A stretch of 64,000 bases of DNA from Pelodera strongyloides (taxonomy: Eukaryota; Nematoda; Chromadorea; Rhabditida; Rhabditidae). Shown in pieces: positions 1 through 12,100 of this stretch; position 1 is the stretch's first letter; every line of letters starts with the position of its first letter. A program made the translations under genes and the position numbers. The DNA is taken from positions 62,001 to 126,000 of the forward strand of contig JAANDG010000363.1 of assembly GCA_036852015.1 (NCBI GenBank). Direction: 5' to 3'. The notes beneath the pieces were generated by a model. The model made no database searches and was not told the DNA's origin. It saw nothing but the letters and a program-made list of their open reading frames with translations.

Positions 1-78
1 GTTGTTTATTTTTATTGGAAGCAATGGTACAATGCAACCAACATTTTACGGCGTTTTTTGTAAATATTATTATTTCAG

Positions 79-226
79 CTTAACTGGAATGGATGTGTCT
101 GGCAGCAAGTTCTTCATTGATGCCAAAAAAAGCAAACAAGTCACAGTTCAATTCTCGTCGAACGAAAGCCAAGTTTACGGTGGATTTTCGTTCACAGTTA
201 AAGATGCAGCCAGCTGTCTTCCTTAA
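79..226 (+). CDS. Last exon of a CUB-like domain gene, cut by the window start
   Basis: An intron acceptor (tatttcag) ends at 78 and an open frame runs to a TAA at 224-226. The 48 or so residues read like the last strands of a CUB domain: a VTVQFSS strand, then a short loop and GGFSFTV, matching the family pattern of a hydrophobic strand with F and S followed by a GF strand. A final Cys lies three residues from the end. An AATAAA at 241-246 fits a short nematode 3' UTR. The rest of the gene lies before the window, so its function cannot be given. The strand and 3' end are fairly safe; the CUB assignment rests on one exon. Confidence 0.5.
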
Positions 227-1282
227 TTTGCATCATTCATAATAAACTGTACTTCTTCACTACTTTGTACATATCATTTTCATATATGTCGTACAATTAA
301 AAGCGGGACACACATGCAGTTTGATGATTATCTCGAATGAAACCATATTGACAACAAATATAAACATGGGAAATTTATCAGTATTTCAACGATAAAAAAA
401 CTGTGGTTATTTCAACATCAATAATTGAATTATTACACTTTCAATGTTTTTCTTCTATTAGTGTCGCTTTATTTCTTTCTAAATATATGTATCAATACGA
501 TTTTTTTTATATATTTACCAACCCAAAAATTAGGCAGGAGTCCGAAATTAGCACTGCATAATAACGGGGGAACTCTTAAATGTAAGAGAATAAGAAGTTC
601 CCAAAAATATCGGAGATCATACTCACGAAATAAACTTCCTGGCGTTCTTATTTTCCGTATTTTCGATACCATTTTCGTGGTTCTGACATAGTACTTCTGA
701 CATAGTAGTTCTCAAAAATCCGTTATTGTTTGGTTTCAAACACGGCAAGCTGTACTACTTCCTTTCTATTGCATATTAAATGTCTAACACACGAAAAAAG
801 AATGCATTATAGCTTTTATTGTGAATTAGCAGTGAGTAACAAAGAAAAACCAAATCGGCAGAAATATAAAGAATTGATACTGGACATAAGATGTTAGTTA
901 GAAATCTAGTTAGAAACATAGATGTATCATACACCGAAACGCGTAATAGCATTGTATAACGATTGTTCAATATACACTTATAAAGCTTCGCACACACCAT
1001 AAATCATGAAAACGTGTGTATATACAAATGGTCCATTCAGAAAGCGGCAAACTGATTTGCCGGTTTGCTGTATACCCATTAATTTTCAACAACCTTATTC
1101 ACAACGAGAAGTCCTTGGAAAGAGAAAACGCTAGACTTATTAAAATCCTAAACGGTGTAAGCATTCTACTGTGCGTATTGCTCGCAGTCTTCAAAAGAAA
1201 CGTGCAATAAAAAGCAAAGAACTGAGAGTATCGAGAGTCATGTAGAATTGGATTTAAAAAAAGTACCAGCATTTTATTACTG
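227..1282. other. Intergenic, no gene recognised
   Basis: AT-rich DNA between the CUB-like 3' end and the LITAF-like 3' end, so the two genes converge. Poly(A) signals for both lie at its edges: AATAAA at 241-246 on plus and at 1277-1272 on minus. Short open frames are present, but none has splice sites or a recognisable product. Confidence 0.5.
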
Positions 1283-1691
1283 TCACCGTCCAAGCGCCGA
1301 AACTTCTTGTTGTGTGATTTCCTCACAACATTGTGGGCAGAAGTGAATGGGCATAAAGAATCGACAACATGGACGCCGAACTTCTGATATTACACGGGTC
1401 TGAAACCGAAAAATATTGGATCAATAAATATTCACAAGATCAGCTGCTTCACAATTATGGATTTTTCACATATTTCTTCGCTGATTGTAGTTGGCCTTCT
1501 TTTACATTCAATTATATTCTTTGTGTGCAGCTTATTGAACTAGTGTTTATTATATTAATATGATAACTTACCCGACAACTGGGGCAAATCAATTCCACCG
1601 GTCGACTTCCTAACGTCGGAGCAGGTCGTTTCTGCGTTGTGTTAAGGCTCGGCGACTCTTTCTTTTGAACAACTGAGGATAGCGAGGACAT
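1283..1691 (-). CDS. Small LITAF-like zinc-ribbon protein, two exons, 78 aa
   Basis: Exon 1 is 1691-1572 and exon 2 is 1399-1283, joined in phase 0 by a 172-base GT-AG intron (CGG|gtaagt, tttcag|ACC). An acceptor-like tttcag lies 14 bases before the ATG, as for spliced-leader trans-splicing, and AATAAA follows the stop within about 10 bases. The N-terminal 28 residues are Ser/Lys/Pro-rich. Then comes RPVELICPSC, followed by TRVISEV, a PCC motif and HFCPQCCEEI. The two CPxC knuckles and the text around them match the LITAF domain, a zinc-binding membrane-associated domain of endosomal proteins. The knuckles here are only about 20 residues apart and the usual hydrophobic stretch of about 25 residues is absent. 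It may be a soluble zinc ribbon. No candidate for a missing middle exon is visible in the intron. Confidence 0.65.
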
Positions 1692-4353
1692 TGTAATTAT
1701 CGCATCTGAAACTATGAAAAAAATAAGATGTATAATTTTGCAGCGAACACCAGTGTACCTTTTGATCATGTTGGTGTCCATAGCATGTTTTTATAAAGTT
1801 TAAAATTCAATATAAGCAAAAAAGGTATGCCATATAAATTGTTGAAGAGGAAAGAGTTAACATAAAATATGCCAAATGTAGTACATTACTAAAAAAATCA
1901 TTATGGCTTGATGGAAACTCTTGAAACAAACTTCTGCCAACAATGAGATAAGAAAGAAAAGACGAGACTGCTGGAAAGGGGAAGTGTTCATTAGTTTCTC
2001 GTGCGAAAAGATGCGTATCCTTGAAAATTATATATACACATAGGGGATAGTAATATAATTTAAATATAAAAGGTGTAAACAGCAAAAACCGAGCCAATAA
2101 GTAAAAAGTAAAAAGTAGTATTTGTGGTTTAGTACATTTAAAACGAAAAACGAAACAAACGGAAATCGATAGTTTTTGCGGCAAATAAGCTGATCGTTTC
2201 TTCAATAATCCATGGAATTGAAAAAAAAAACTTTTGGATTTCGATTAAAGAACGAAGTTTTGGGATGATGGTTGAGGAGCAGGACATATGAACGATAACT
2301 AAGAAGGCAACCGAAAACAAATAGTGAAAGGCAAAATCTGGAATGATTGTAAAATAGTTGGACTGTTTACAGCATATACAAATAAACTACCGTGGGGGAA
2401 ATGAGATATCATACCAACAATTGACCAAAAACACTAGGTGATCATCATTATGGTAAGGAAAGAATGGGAGAACTAGATGGGGCTCAATGAATAATATGCA
2501 CATATGCGCCAATATTCAGAGATTTAATCCCGCCATGGGCAAAAAAAGTTGACCCTTCAGTGTTCGACACGGCAAGTGCAGAAATTAATTAACAATTGAA
2601 GAATTCTTTAAAAAGATAGCGAAAATACTGTCTACAATGAACTTATACATAGGGTGTAAAAAGAAGTGGGCAAGAAAAAGAAATCGAAAATCGGTTATGG
2701 GTTACGACAATAATGGTACGCAGTAAAAAACATCAAATCAAGATAAAGCATACACCAAACGATGAGTAAAATTAAAGAGAAGTAGAGAAAAACAGAGCCT
2801 TTCAGAGTTCAACTGTGATTAGAGGACGGAGTTTGTGCTAAATTTGTTCTATTAATTCGAAAAAACTACAATTTATAACATAAAGTGAACAACAGTAATT
2901 AAATATAGCTTCTTAACGGTCACTAACACAATTATTTGCAGAGGTGTCAAATAAGTGGTAAATCAGGAACACCATGGTGAATCATTGTGAGAGTTCCTAT
3001 ATATCAAATGCTGACATATTGTGTTGCCTGTTCGCAGAAACTGACTGAAATCAATGATCGTTTTCCGAGGGAAAAGAACTCACAGCTGTGACAACGAACA
3101 CAAACACACACAGGACAATGGACAAACGCATGCACGCACAAGCATTTCCTCACAGTGACAAACCTGTTTCTAGTATGTGCATGTGCACATAGGCCTCTAA
3201 CATCGGACTTACGTACGCATATATTACCACAACATCATATTTCCAGTATATAAAAAAACCCAAATGAGTCCGAGCCAGCGGTGACATAACACTTACGCCA
3301 TCGCGAAAGCTTATGATTAGAATTAAAAAAAAAGGCAGAGTAAACGAAACTACGGTTCCAAGGTGAACTTTTCTAATTTGAAAATACGCTAATTTTCATT
3401 TGCGGCAAATAAAAATGACTCATGAGCCCTTGTGGAATCCACGCTCAAACAATTCAACCAAATTTTCTTTCGCTATTTATCAAATTATTAAATACTATGT
3501 ATCTAATTTTAATCAATGAGGTACAATCAAGGGGGCCAACTAAAAGGGGCGTGTGTAAACAACAATTGCTTCAGTTGAGAAGAGTGTGGTTCGAGGAAAT
3601 GAGTGTGGTTCGAGGAAGTTGGCTCAGTATTGTCTGGGTAACGTTCATCGTCGATGTACCCAACAACAAATTAAATTGATTCAACTCTATACATCTACCT
3701 TCATAAGATTCTCTGGAAGCATGAGATATTTCGTGCGACCGCAAGTTTCCAACCAGAAGCAGCGAATACATTTTATGCATAGTGATTTTCAATTGAAATT
3801 ATGTAGAAAATTTCAATTCTTCGCTCAAGATTGAATGTGTACTGATTTGACTCTAGAGATGTAAAGTAATTCGAATGTGAAGACTGGCGCAACAAAAATA
3901 AATAATCTTTATTGCATGCTTGATTAATTAGATTTTTGGATAAATGCGTATAAACACTGGATATACATTGTTTTAATCACATAGAAACAAGCTCATTAAC
4001 TCACTCATCGAGGCAGTCATTAAATTAATAATGCGAACTATGGCACAGGATTTATATCGAAAAATTAAAACATGAACTTACAAGCATAAAGGAACTATTA
4101 CCAAAACAGACAATGTTTAGGTTCTTGCAAACAGGAATCAGGTTGCATTAGCAAGCTAGCAATTAGCGTAAATTAGCTGGTAGTCACCGGTCATACAATC
4201 TTGATTACTACGACTAGGTAGTGAATTTAAAAAAAAATCGAGCATCATTTGCGTCCAGCGCATATTAGTTCTCCGGCAAAATACAAAATGAGTGTGGTTC
4301 GAGGAAAGGTAGCTCAGTTTTAACCAGCGCTGTAAACTAAGTGTCGCAAACAT
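1692..4353. other. Long gene-poor interval with a short dispersed repeat
   Basis: No gene is supported here. The longest open frame (minus, 2205-1807) is Phe/Leu/Tyr-rich, without splice context, and is probably AT-rich chance. The interval upstream of the LITAF-like ATG should contain its promoter. The stretch just before 4354 is the 3' flank of the LDL-repeat gene. A short repeat occurs three times, at about 3588, 3600 and 4289. Confidence 0.5.
3588..4317. repeat. Three copies of a short repeat (gagtgtggttcgaggaa)
   Basis: The 17-base word gagtgtggttcgaggaa occurs twice back to back near 3588-3616 and again near 4290. In the second and third copies it is followed by a similar tail (g-t-ggctcag / ggtagctcag). 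This looks like pieces of a dispersed repeat family. There is no coding signal. Confidence 0.5.
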
Positions 4354-7300
4354 CTAAAACAGAAGGTGGCGACGGGACACATCCTGAGCTCTCTGAGCAC
4401 AAAAGAAGACATCCGCCTTTGTTGGAGATTGACAAGTCGTATAAGGAGAGCACACTTCAGATCGAGCCATACACCTTCCACTTCCTTCACACATGTACGT
4501 GGCCGAAAGATGGGCGGTGCATTCTGAAATTGCCAAATAAAATGCTTATTAGTAAATTGCGCAATTTAAAAGAGTGTTGTGCACTTGGAAAGAATAATGA
4601 TTACTAGTTGGCAATCGAAAAAATGGCCTACCATTGCAAGCGCAGTTTTTCTCATCAGCACGGTCTCTGCAATCGTAACGTCCATCACAACGTGCCATCA
4701 TTGGGATGCACATTCGGTCAGCAGGACATCTGAAGGTGGAGGGTGGGCACTCATCGCATTCACGCTCGTCCGACCCGTCAGCACAGTCCCAAACGCCGTC
4801 GCATCTAAGAAAGAACATATTGAATTCTTATGACTGACAAAGCTTTTCGACTATAGAGTCCAAAGAACGGAGTATCAGGTAGCAACGTGAAGAGTGACAA
4901 ACCTCTTCTTCTCGGAAATACACTTTGTCGAGTTGAAACACTTGAAGTGACCGAGCACAACAGGGCACTTGTTGCAATCCTTCTCATCAGAGCCGTCAGA
5001 ACAGTCAGTCTTGCCATTGCACACCTGAAAAAAACAGAACACTTAGCTAGAATACCCACTGTTCATTTTCTCGAGTACGGGAAACAATTATTCGAGGATT
5101 TTATAAAAAAAAGTTACAAACCTGAGACTGATGAATGCACATTCCATCCTTACAAGTAAAGGCCTGCTTGTTGTCGCATTCCTTGCAGTCCTTGGCGCAT
5201 TGTGACAATCTTCCAGAGCAAGCTTCTTCCCGGATGTAGTTTAGTCCATCAGAGCACTTGATGACATCCTTGACCTAGAAATGACTGGTTGAAATTTCAG
5301 GAAGTACTTAACGAGGTGGAGCTAATCTGCAACGCTGCCAACCTTGGGCTCCTCGTCGCTGTCGTCATTGGGGCAAGTGCCGGGGCAGCTCTGCTCGTCC
5401 ATGCCGTCAGTGCAGTCGGAAACACCATCACAAATCTGATCCAGCCGGACACACGATCCATCTCCACATAGAGCACGGCCGCTTCCAGAGCAAGCTCTGC
5501 AGGTGCAATCCTGAACAAAAATAAATTATACAGTGAAACTTGACTTTAAGGCGTGTTGGAAAGAAAGAATACGATTACCTGCTCATCAGATCCGTCATCG
5601 CAGTCCTTGGCCCCATTGCACACCATTTCGGGAGGAATGCACATTTCGGTCGATGCGCACAACTAGATAGAAAAAATTAAGAGTAATCAAAAGCAGAAAT
5701 TACGTCCAACTTTGTGACAGAACTGAAACGAACCTTGGCTCCCCGGGTGCACCGGGCGCACTCCCTTTCGTCGTCGCCATTGGGACAGTCCTTGATTCCG
5801 TCGCACACAGCTCCACCGGGAAGACAACGGGTCACGTTACCGCCGCATTCGAACTCGGACTCCTCGCATTGTCGTCCTGAAACAAGACTTTCTGTAAGAT
5901 GAATTAGAGTCATGTGGGTGATCTTGAAATGTCGCAAAACCTACCACAATCCTTCTCGTCCGAACTGTCAGGGCAATGGGCAACTCCATCACAAATGTGC
6001 TGCGAAGTGAGGCAAAGAAGAGCCTTCGACAAGGGGTCCGAAGGGTTGGCCTTGCAGCTGAACGGTGTCTGGCAGGCTGTAAATAAGAGTTTATCAGTAA
6101 GATGGCGAGAAAATTTCGGCATGTTCACAGTTAAAGTAAAGTGTTTCCAACCTCTGCATCCAACTTCGTCGGAACTATCGCGACAATCCGGTTTACCATC
6201 ACAACGGACAGTGGTAGAGACAACCATGTTCTAAATTGAAGTTATTTTTTACACAGGAACGCACAAAAGCACACAAATAGCGGTAAGGTAGATCAAAACG
6301 GACCGGGTCTGCAGTGCAGGCGAAACCGAAACCGCCACAAGTAGAAACGTTGGCAGGGAACATCTTGGAAGCATCGATCGGGTCGTTCACGTCGTTGTCA
6401 TCGTCGGTACGGAGAGGCCATGCATCAATTGGCGGGCGTACCATCTAAACCAATAACTTGATAATCAGAAAAAGAGTGTTGGCAATCCGAAACATGAAGG
6501 AGATATATTACCTTCATGCCTTGTCCTTGCATGGTGAGCGGAAGCGCACTTCCCGAGGTCGAAAACATGAAGATGAGAACAGCAACGGAGATCACAACGC
6601 CAATGAAGAGAAGCAAGATGACAATGAGTAAGAAGCTAGGCAACTAAAATAGAACAGCTCGTAATTACAGTATATGGTCGAGCAAACGACACGCGCCGCG
6701 GGAAACACAATCGTAGTGTGAGAATGCGTCAGCTTCGCTGTGAATTTGGAAGGAGATGGAACAAAGCCTCACACTGGCACAGCATCCACACAGTGTGTCT
6801 CCCATCCAGTCCCGAAAATCATCCATCATATCCGAGGCCCGGGATTGCCTAAAAACAATGAACTAGATAATAACTTATTTCTAGCTGTTTTAAAAACAAT
6901 GAACTAGATAATAACTTATTTCTAGCTGTTTTAGTAAGCTGAAATTGAGTCATATTAGCGTTTCCCCATTCTGCGATCACAAAGGGATAATAAAGCACCT
7001 AGGTAGGCTGGCGCTCCGCTGTCCGTAGTTGGGGACGATGGGGTAGGGCTCAGAGACGAGCTGGTCGACGGCCTCGTCATCCTTTCGCACACCTCCAAGT
7101 GCCATTCGACCAAGGTTCGTAGAGGAAAAACGTCCATTCCGGGCAACCTAAAGCAAAACGAAATTATGTATTCTGAACCAAACAAGCATATTTTGCTCAT
7201 TCAAATATAAATGTTTTGATCATCTTTGGGTCATTAAACATGGTATACTTCTATAAACCACGTTAATTAACTAGAAATTAAAAATGGACATAAATACAAA

Positions 7301-7431
7301 GAATTCCGTTGTACACATCTGACAGGCGAAAGCGTTTAACGGAAAAGAATAAAGGAAAACTATACCTCAATCGGATTTAGCTCATACTGAGCCTTTGTGC
7401 CACTGTCGTTCATATCTATAGGCATTTCCAT
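4354..7431 (-). CDS. Type II membrane protein with eight LDL-receptor class A repeats (EGG-1/EGG-2-like)
   Basis: Fourteen exons: 7431-7366, 7147-6999, 6848-6773, 6643-6512, 6444-6304, 6230-6152, 6076-5945, 5876-5734, 5662-5579, 5510-5343, 5274-5122, 5024-4903, 4804-4632, 4523-4354. They sum to 1788 bases, 595 residues, with all junctions in phase. The start is the first ATG after an in-frame TGA. There is no signal peptide. A 97-residue cytoplasmic head ends in a cysteine cluster (CGCC, possibly palmitoylated), followed by one membrane segment at about residues 101-124. The ectodomain carries eight full LDLa modules, each with the six-Cys pattern and the Ca-binding DxSDE-type box, then a ninth partial module without the SDE box. 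This layout matches C. elegans EGG-1/EGG-2, oocyte surface proteins needed for fertilisation. The family call is firm; orthology is inferred. Confidence 0.85.
6851..6932. repeat. Perfect 41-bp tandem duplication next to a splice acceptor
   Basis: 6851-6891 and 6892-6932 are identical 41-base units (aaaaacaatgaactagataa...). They lie in intron 2 of the LDL-repeat gene. The copy nearest exon 3 borders its acceptor at 6849-6850; the second copy lacks the AG. Confidence 0.9.
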
Positions 7432-9164
7432 ACTCGTCGTAAATAGTCAGCGGATGTGAATATAGAAGCGTGAAGATGTTAGTTTGTCGAAAATGAGAAC
7501 TCCAAGCGAAGATTAGGCCAGCACTGAACTCGGGATCAAAGATTTTCGATACGGATATTTTCCCGCCCGACAGATGGCGCACTGTAATTGCATGTATCCC
7601 AAGGCGCCATTGATAAACGCACAGTAATAATCTAGCAACTGCGAGCCTTGGGGCGAAGTTCACTCCACAATACAATTGCATCTACGTGTATGATGGAAAC
7701 AGGAAGAATGTTCTTTGAACACATTAAAGACCAAACTACAATGAGACAGACAATATTTATTTAACCTTTCAAGTACTGAAAAACTTCACGGTGCTTGTGA
7801 AGAGGTTTAGGAATATAAAAGTTGTTCTTGGTTCATGAAAAAAAAATGCTTAAACGCAAATAAGCAAGAACGAAACTCAAAGATTGAATATAGAATATTA
7901 AATAATCGATTATATTATATTTTAGTGGGTTATTTTAATAAGCCAGAAGAGTTATACTAATCTCTCTGGAAAATAGTTGGCAAAATATGGCATTTCATTC
8001 TATTGTTGGTATGCACACTCTACGTACAAAAAAAGGCAAGCTTCCTGCTGAACTCAAGCATACGTAGAAGAGAGTATTTCATTGCTTATGCTTCCTGCAT
8101 TATTTACATATCACTGTGCCCTTCAAGCACATGTTTTGTTTCTGCGGGAACTGCACTTTTGCTCTCCTTGTAATGTTCTCGTTCTTTTTCACGGTTTGTA
8201 GTGTCGTTTTCATAACGGTCTATGGTTCAATTGGATTCGGAACCGCATGGATCTCAGCTTGTTCAGGAACAATGATACGTGACGATTGCCCTTGGAAAGC
8301 CCGTTCAACTGGTGGATCATAACCACCGACCCACTGAGCGAATCGACTGAAGCCGCGCCTCCTAGCCACTTGCTCACCGGTTCCTCAAGGGCACCGCATG
8401 CCTTTCGATATATACCCTCAATGGCCCTTAGAAGGCTCGCCGTCCGCCGACATGCTTTTGACACAATCTTAGCGGCTTAACGGCTGGATTTCCGTAGTTT
8501 TCTACACAGCATTGAGTATTTTTTATATATGTGCTAGTTAAAAGAATCCCAGATGAATTTCGCGTTGAAGACTGAGCCAACTATGTAACCGAAACCGAAA
8601 AACCGAATGCTTAAGAGAAAACTATATTGTTCTAGTAACGCATAGGAATAACTCGAGTGCCTTTGTACCTGCCGATGACCGTCTATTATAACTCAGTCAC
8701 TCAGACGCACAACAATTTCCTTGTATGGTAGAAGGTCACGTCCAGAAAAGAATTGTGAGACGCGGGCTAGTAACCTACTTGTTGCCAGAAAGTCTGTATT
8801 GCTGCCCGGCTAATTAGGGCTATCCTTTGCCCAAACGGACCTCACTTTCCCTTTCCCAGCGCTACAAAATTAGTTCTTCATAACTCACTTTTCCTGGACG
8901 TACGATGTATATATTTCCTTTGCCATAAAGATCGGAAATGCCTGAGTTCTTATTTACCATTTTTTCTAAGGCTCGCATTTGTACTGTTGGTCTATTACTC
9001 AGCACGATGTGATATGATGACAGTATATTTCTATCCAATCTAGCATAATGTACTTCTTCGCCATTGTTCCACTGACTGCATCTTAATAGTTATGATTTTC
9101 CTTATTTTCGGTCTTTTTGATGTGATAAAAACATTTGTGTATATGTGTATATATTGCAGGATAA
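7432..9164. other. Divergent intergenic region with one GC-richer patch
   Basis: This lies between the divergent starts of the LDL-repeat gene (minus) and the secreted modular gene (plus), so it should hold both promoters. A patch at about 8285-8480 is clearly richer in G and C than its flanks and stays open on both strands: plus for 64 codons, and minus for 84 codons at 8464-8210. Neither reading gives a known domain. A minus-strand donor-like ACCG|gtgagc lies inside it. It may be a lone exon, a decayed gene or a transposon scrap. Confidence 0.35.
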
Positions 9165-12100
9165 ATGAGGGCTGTAGGTGGTCTTCTTCTTCTTATATTA
9201 ATAATTAGTGTCCACAGTCGGGAAATTCCCCGGATTCGGCGAATTAGAAGGTAGGCATCTTATTGTCTTCGAAATTCATAGTCATAGAGCTTCATAATAT
9301 CGGAAATGTTTTAGATATAAAACAATTATCAATTACAGCGACGATGACTTATTTGGCTTGAAAGGAGAAAATCCGTTTTTGGGTGAACTGGAACCCCCTA
9401 TTCCACCGAGTACCACATCGGTTTGTTGCATTCATCATTCTATAAGTTTCATGCGAAGAGATAGGATATATGTTACTGACGTTTATTGATTGACCAAGTC
9501 ACCTCGCTTCATAGGTTGCTTTTTTGCATGTAAAACGAATAATATGTCGCAGTTGCTTCTCGCTTGCATTGTTTGTAGTAGAGTGCATGCTTGTGCAGTA
9601 AATATTTATGTAAGATTAAAGGGCCATTTTGCATGTCGTTTTATATATGATCTTAACCTTGGTTGCTTCTCATTGCTTTTCTAGCCATCGCCTCCTGGAT
9701 TCGAGCCTTCTGCTCCGGCAATTGAACCTACCATCTATTCGACTACACAAGCCCTAGTGGATGTTGTAAGAAGAAATCGACAGCTTTTCGCGCCGCATTT
9801 TTATTTGCTTGTGAAACTTACAATGATACGCTGAATGCGTCCCCTGTAAATAGTTTAACAATAACTAAGTGCACGATAACCATACATTATCTGTAACAGA
9901 TGCTATGTGTACAATAAATAGACACGAATGATGTGTGCCTGTGTCGATTAAATAAATAAATAAAATATTCTTCTTTTATGGTCGTCATACGCAATCGTTT
10001 TAGGACGAAACTACAACATCAGTCAGCGCAGTATTGGATATTGACTGTAAGTTCGCATTGTGAAAGAGCAACCTGATTAGTCTTGCCCCTCATTGGGGTA
10101 TCTAGTTTAAAAATAAGTTCTTTAGCCGGTTACGGTGGAGAATCAGCAGCTGTAGAAGGAATTCATAGCGAAAGCGCAAACTTTGGAAACCCCCTAAAGG
10201 TGGAATGGCCAGAAGCTCTAAACCCAGTAGAGCATTCAGTCCACGAGGCAAGTCATTCTTTTAATAATTCAACGATCAAGACAATGAGAGAATGTCCAAC
10301 AAAAGTAACCCTACTTGTCAGAGGATTGCTGTTGACATTTTTAATTGTTTGATTACAGGATAAATAAACATTTTGATACTTACAGTATAGGGCTTCCTTC
10401 GAAACACGTTGGGAGAATTTATGCAAACAGTAATGAAAACTTGACCAGCAAACCTTCAACTAACTCTCTTATGACATGGGTAAGATTCTCATGTTCGCAT
10501 CTAGACTTGTCACTCATTGTCAGCCGAACAAAAGGCAATACGGAAGTAATAAAATGCCTGTTTTATAAGGAGTTTTATATGTTGTTGGTCAACTTACTAT
10601 CTTACTATCCTATTCACATTTACTATCTTATTGTCCTATTCACTAATGTTTCCACTTAGTCCTTCGTGTATTTCAAGTGCCACTTGAATGTCGAAGTGTG
10701 GAAAGCAGCCGTAATAAAACAGTCACAGATTCACTTTCACTCAAGCTTCTTCTTGAGCTTTTTTTCCTGCCGAAGCCGAGCGCCGCAGGGACACTTGTCA
10801 TTTAAATACTTAGGTTTTTGATGTTAAGTGTATTTTTGTAAAGTGAATACCTGCATTAAACATATCATCAATAACCAAATAAAAGATTGGATATTGATCA
10901 GCGTAAGCATTTGAATGAACAGGTATCCAATTGGTCTTTTATTTCATTCAACTGCACTCACTAAAGCATTTTTAATGCAACTTTGATCGAATTATAGGGC
11001 GCGGAAGAAGGTTCCGGTGAGCTCAATACAGCCGATTTGACAACATCGATTTCTGAGCAATCTGATGCTGCGCCGACAACGAACAAGGGTACTGGTTTCT
11101 TTACAACAAAGTCGTATAGGCGATTGCAGTAAGTTCGCAATCTGAGCAGAAATTCCTACCGCACATTCATATTTGAGGGATATCTTCCTACCAGCAAATG
11201 AAAATACGAAAAGCATTAAGATACGAAAAAAAGGAGTCTGTAGGAATTTTAGCTGACGACGAGAGTGATGTTGACGATGCAGCCCTTGACCGTTCCATCG
11301 AACGAATTAGCGGTGAAATCGGAGAAGAAAAGGACTGTTTGGACCGGACTGACGTTGACATGAAGAAGGTTTCCAATGACACAAGCACGGTATGTTAATT
11401 GATTTGATGATAACTATTCTAGTTTATTTTCTGTCGATTATCCCCTCAAAGACGCTTAGCAAAAGTATGAAAAATAATACAGGAGTCAACGGAAATTAAC
11501 GTGGATCACAGTGTTGCAATGCCTACTGGAGCCGCATCTGGAACTGACAACAGTGATGAAAGTCTCATCGTAGAGGTTTGTTTTTATTCACGGAGGAGTG
11601 TTCCCTTTTTGCCTCATGTACGAAACCTAAAGCATATCAACAAAAACACGTTACTGCAATGTTTAAAAGAAAATTGGGAAACATGAAACGAAGCATTGCA
11701 GGCCGAGCAAAATGAGTCGAATCCGGAACGAAAAGGAAAGAATACGAAAACAGTCGAACGACGTGTTCACAAGTACACTTTCAATGAAAATCCCTATGGA
11801 AGCGAGGCTACAGATGAACTTTTCAAAGAATCTTCCGAACATGTAAGGTTTACATCTGGGCAATGATTGTAACTTTCTGAAGACATTGACGACCGAATGT
11901 GCTCAAAAAAGTTGTGGATTGCTGATTTATTTTCAGACGGATTCGCCGGTTGTTGGTCCTTCGATTGAAGTAATGAATCGGGAATCTACCCCTGCTTCTG
12001 ACATAACAACGAATCTCAATGACGCCAGCACTATGCCGTTTGATAACGTTTCTGTCCCTCCTAGTTCAGAAGAGGCGGAGTCGTCCACAGAGGCACTCCC

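Noticed and set aside
1807..2205. 132-codon minus-strand frame rich in Phe, Leu and Tyr
   Set aside because: Looks hydrophobic only because poly-A/T tracts are read as Phe, Leu and Lys; no domain or gene context.
10386..10479. Exon-like stretch (ttacag|TATAGG ... ACATGG|gtaaga) in the secreted gene
   Set aside because: It is open only in a frame that needs two leftover bases, while exon 5 ends and exon 6 begins in phase 0. It was left out of the model; a cassette exon is not excluded.
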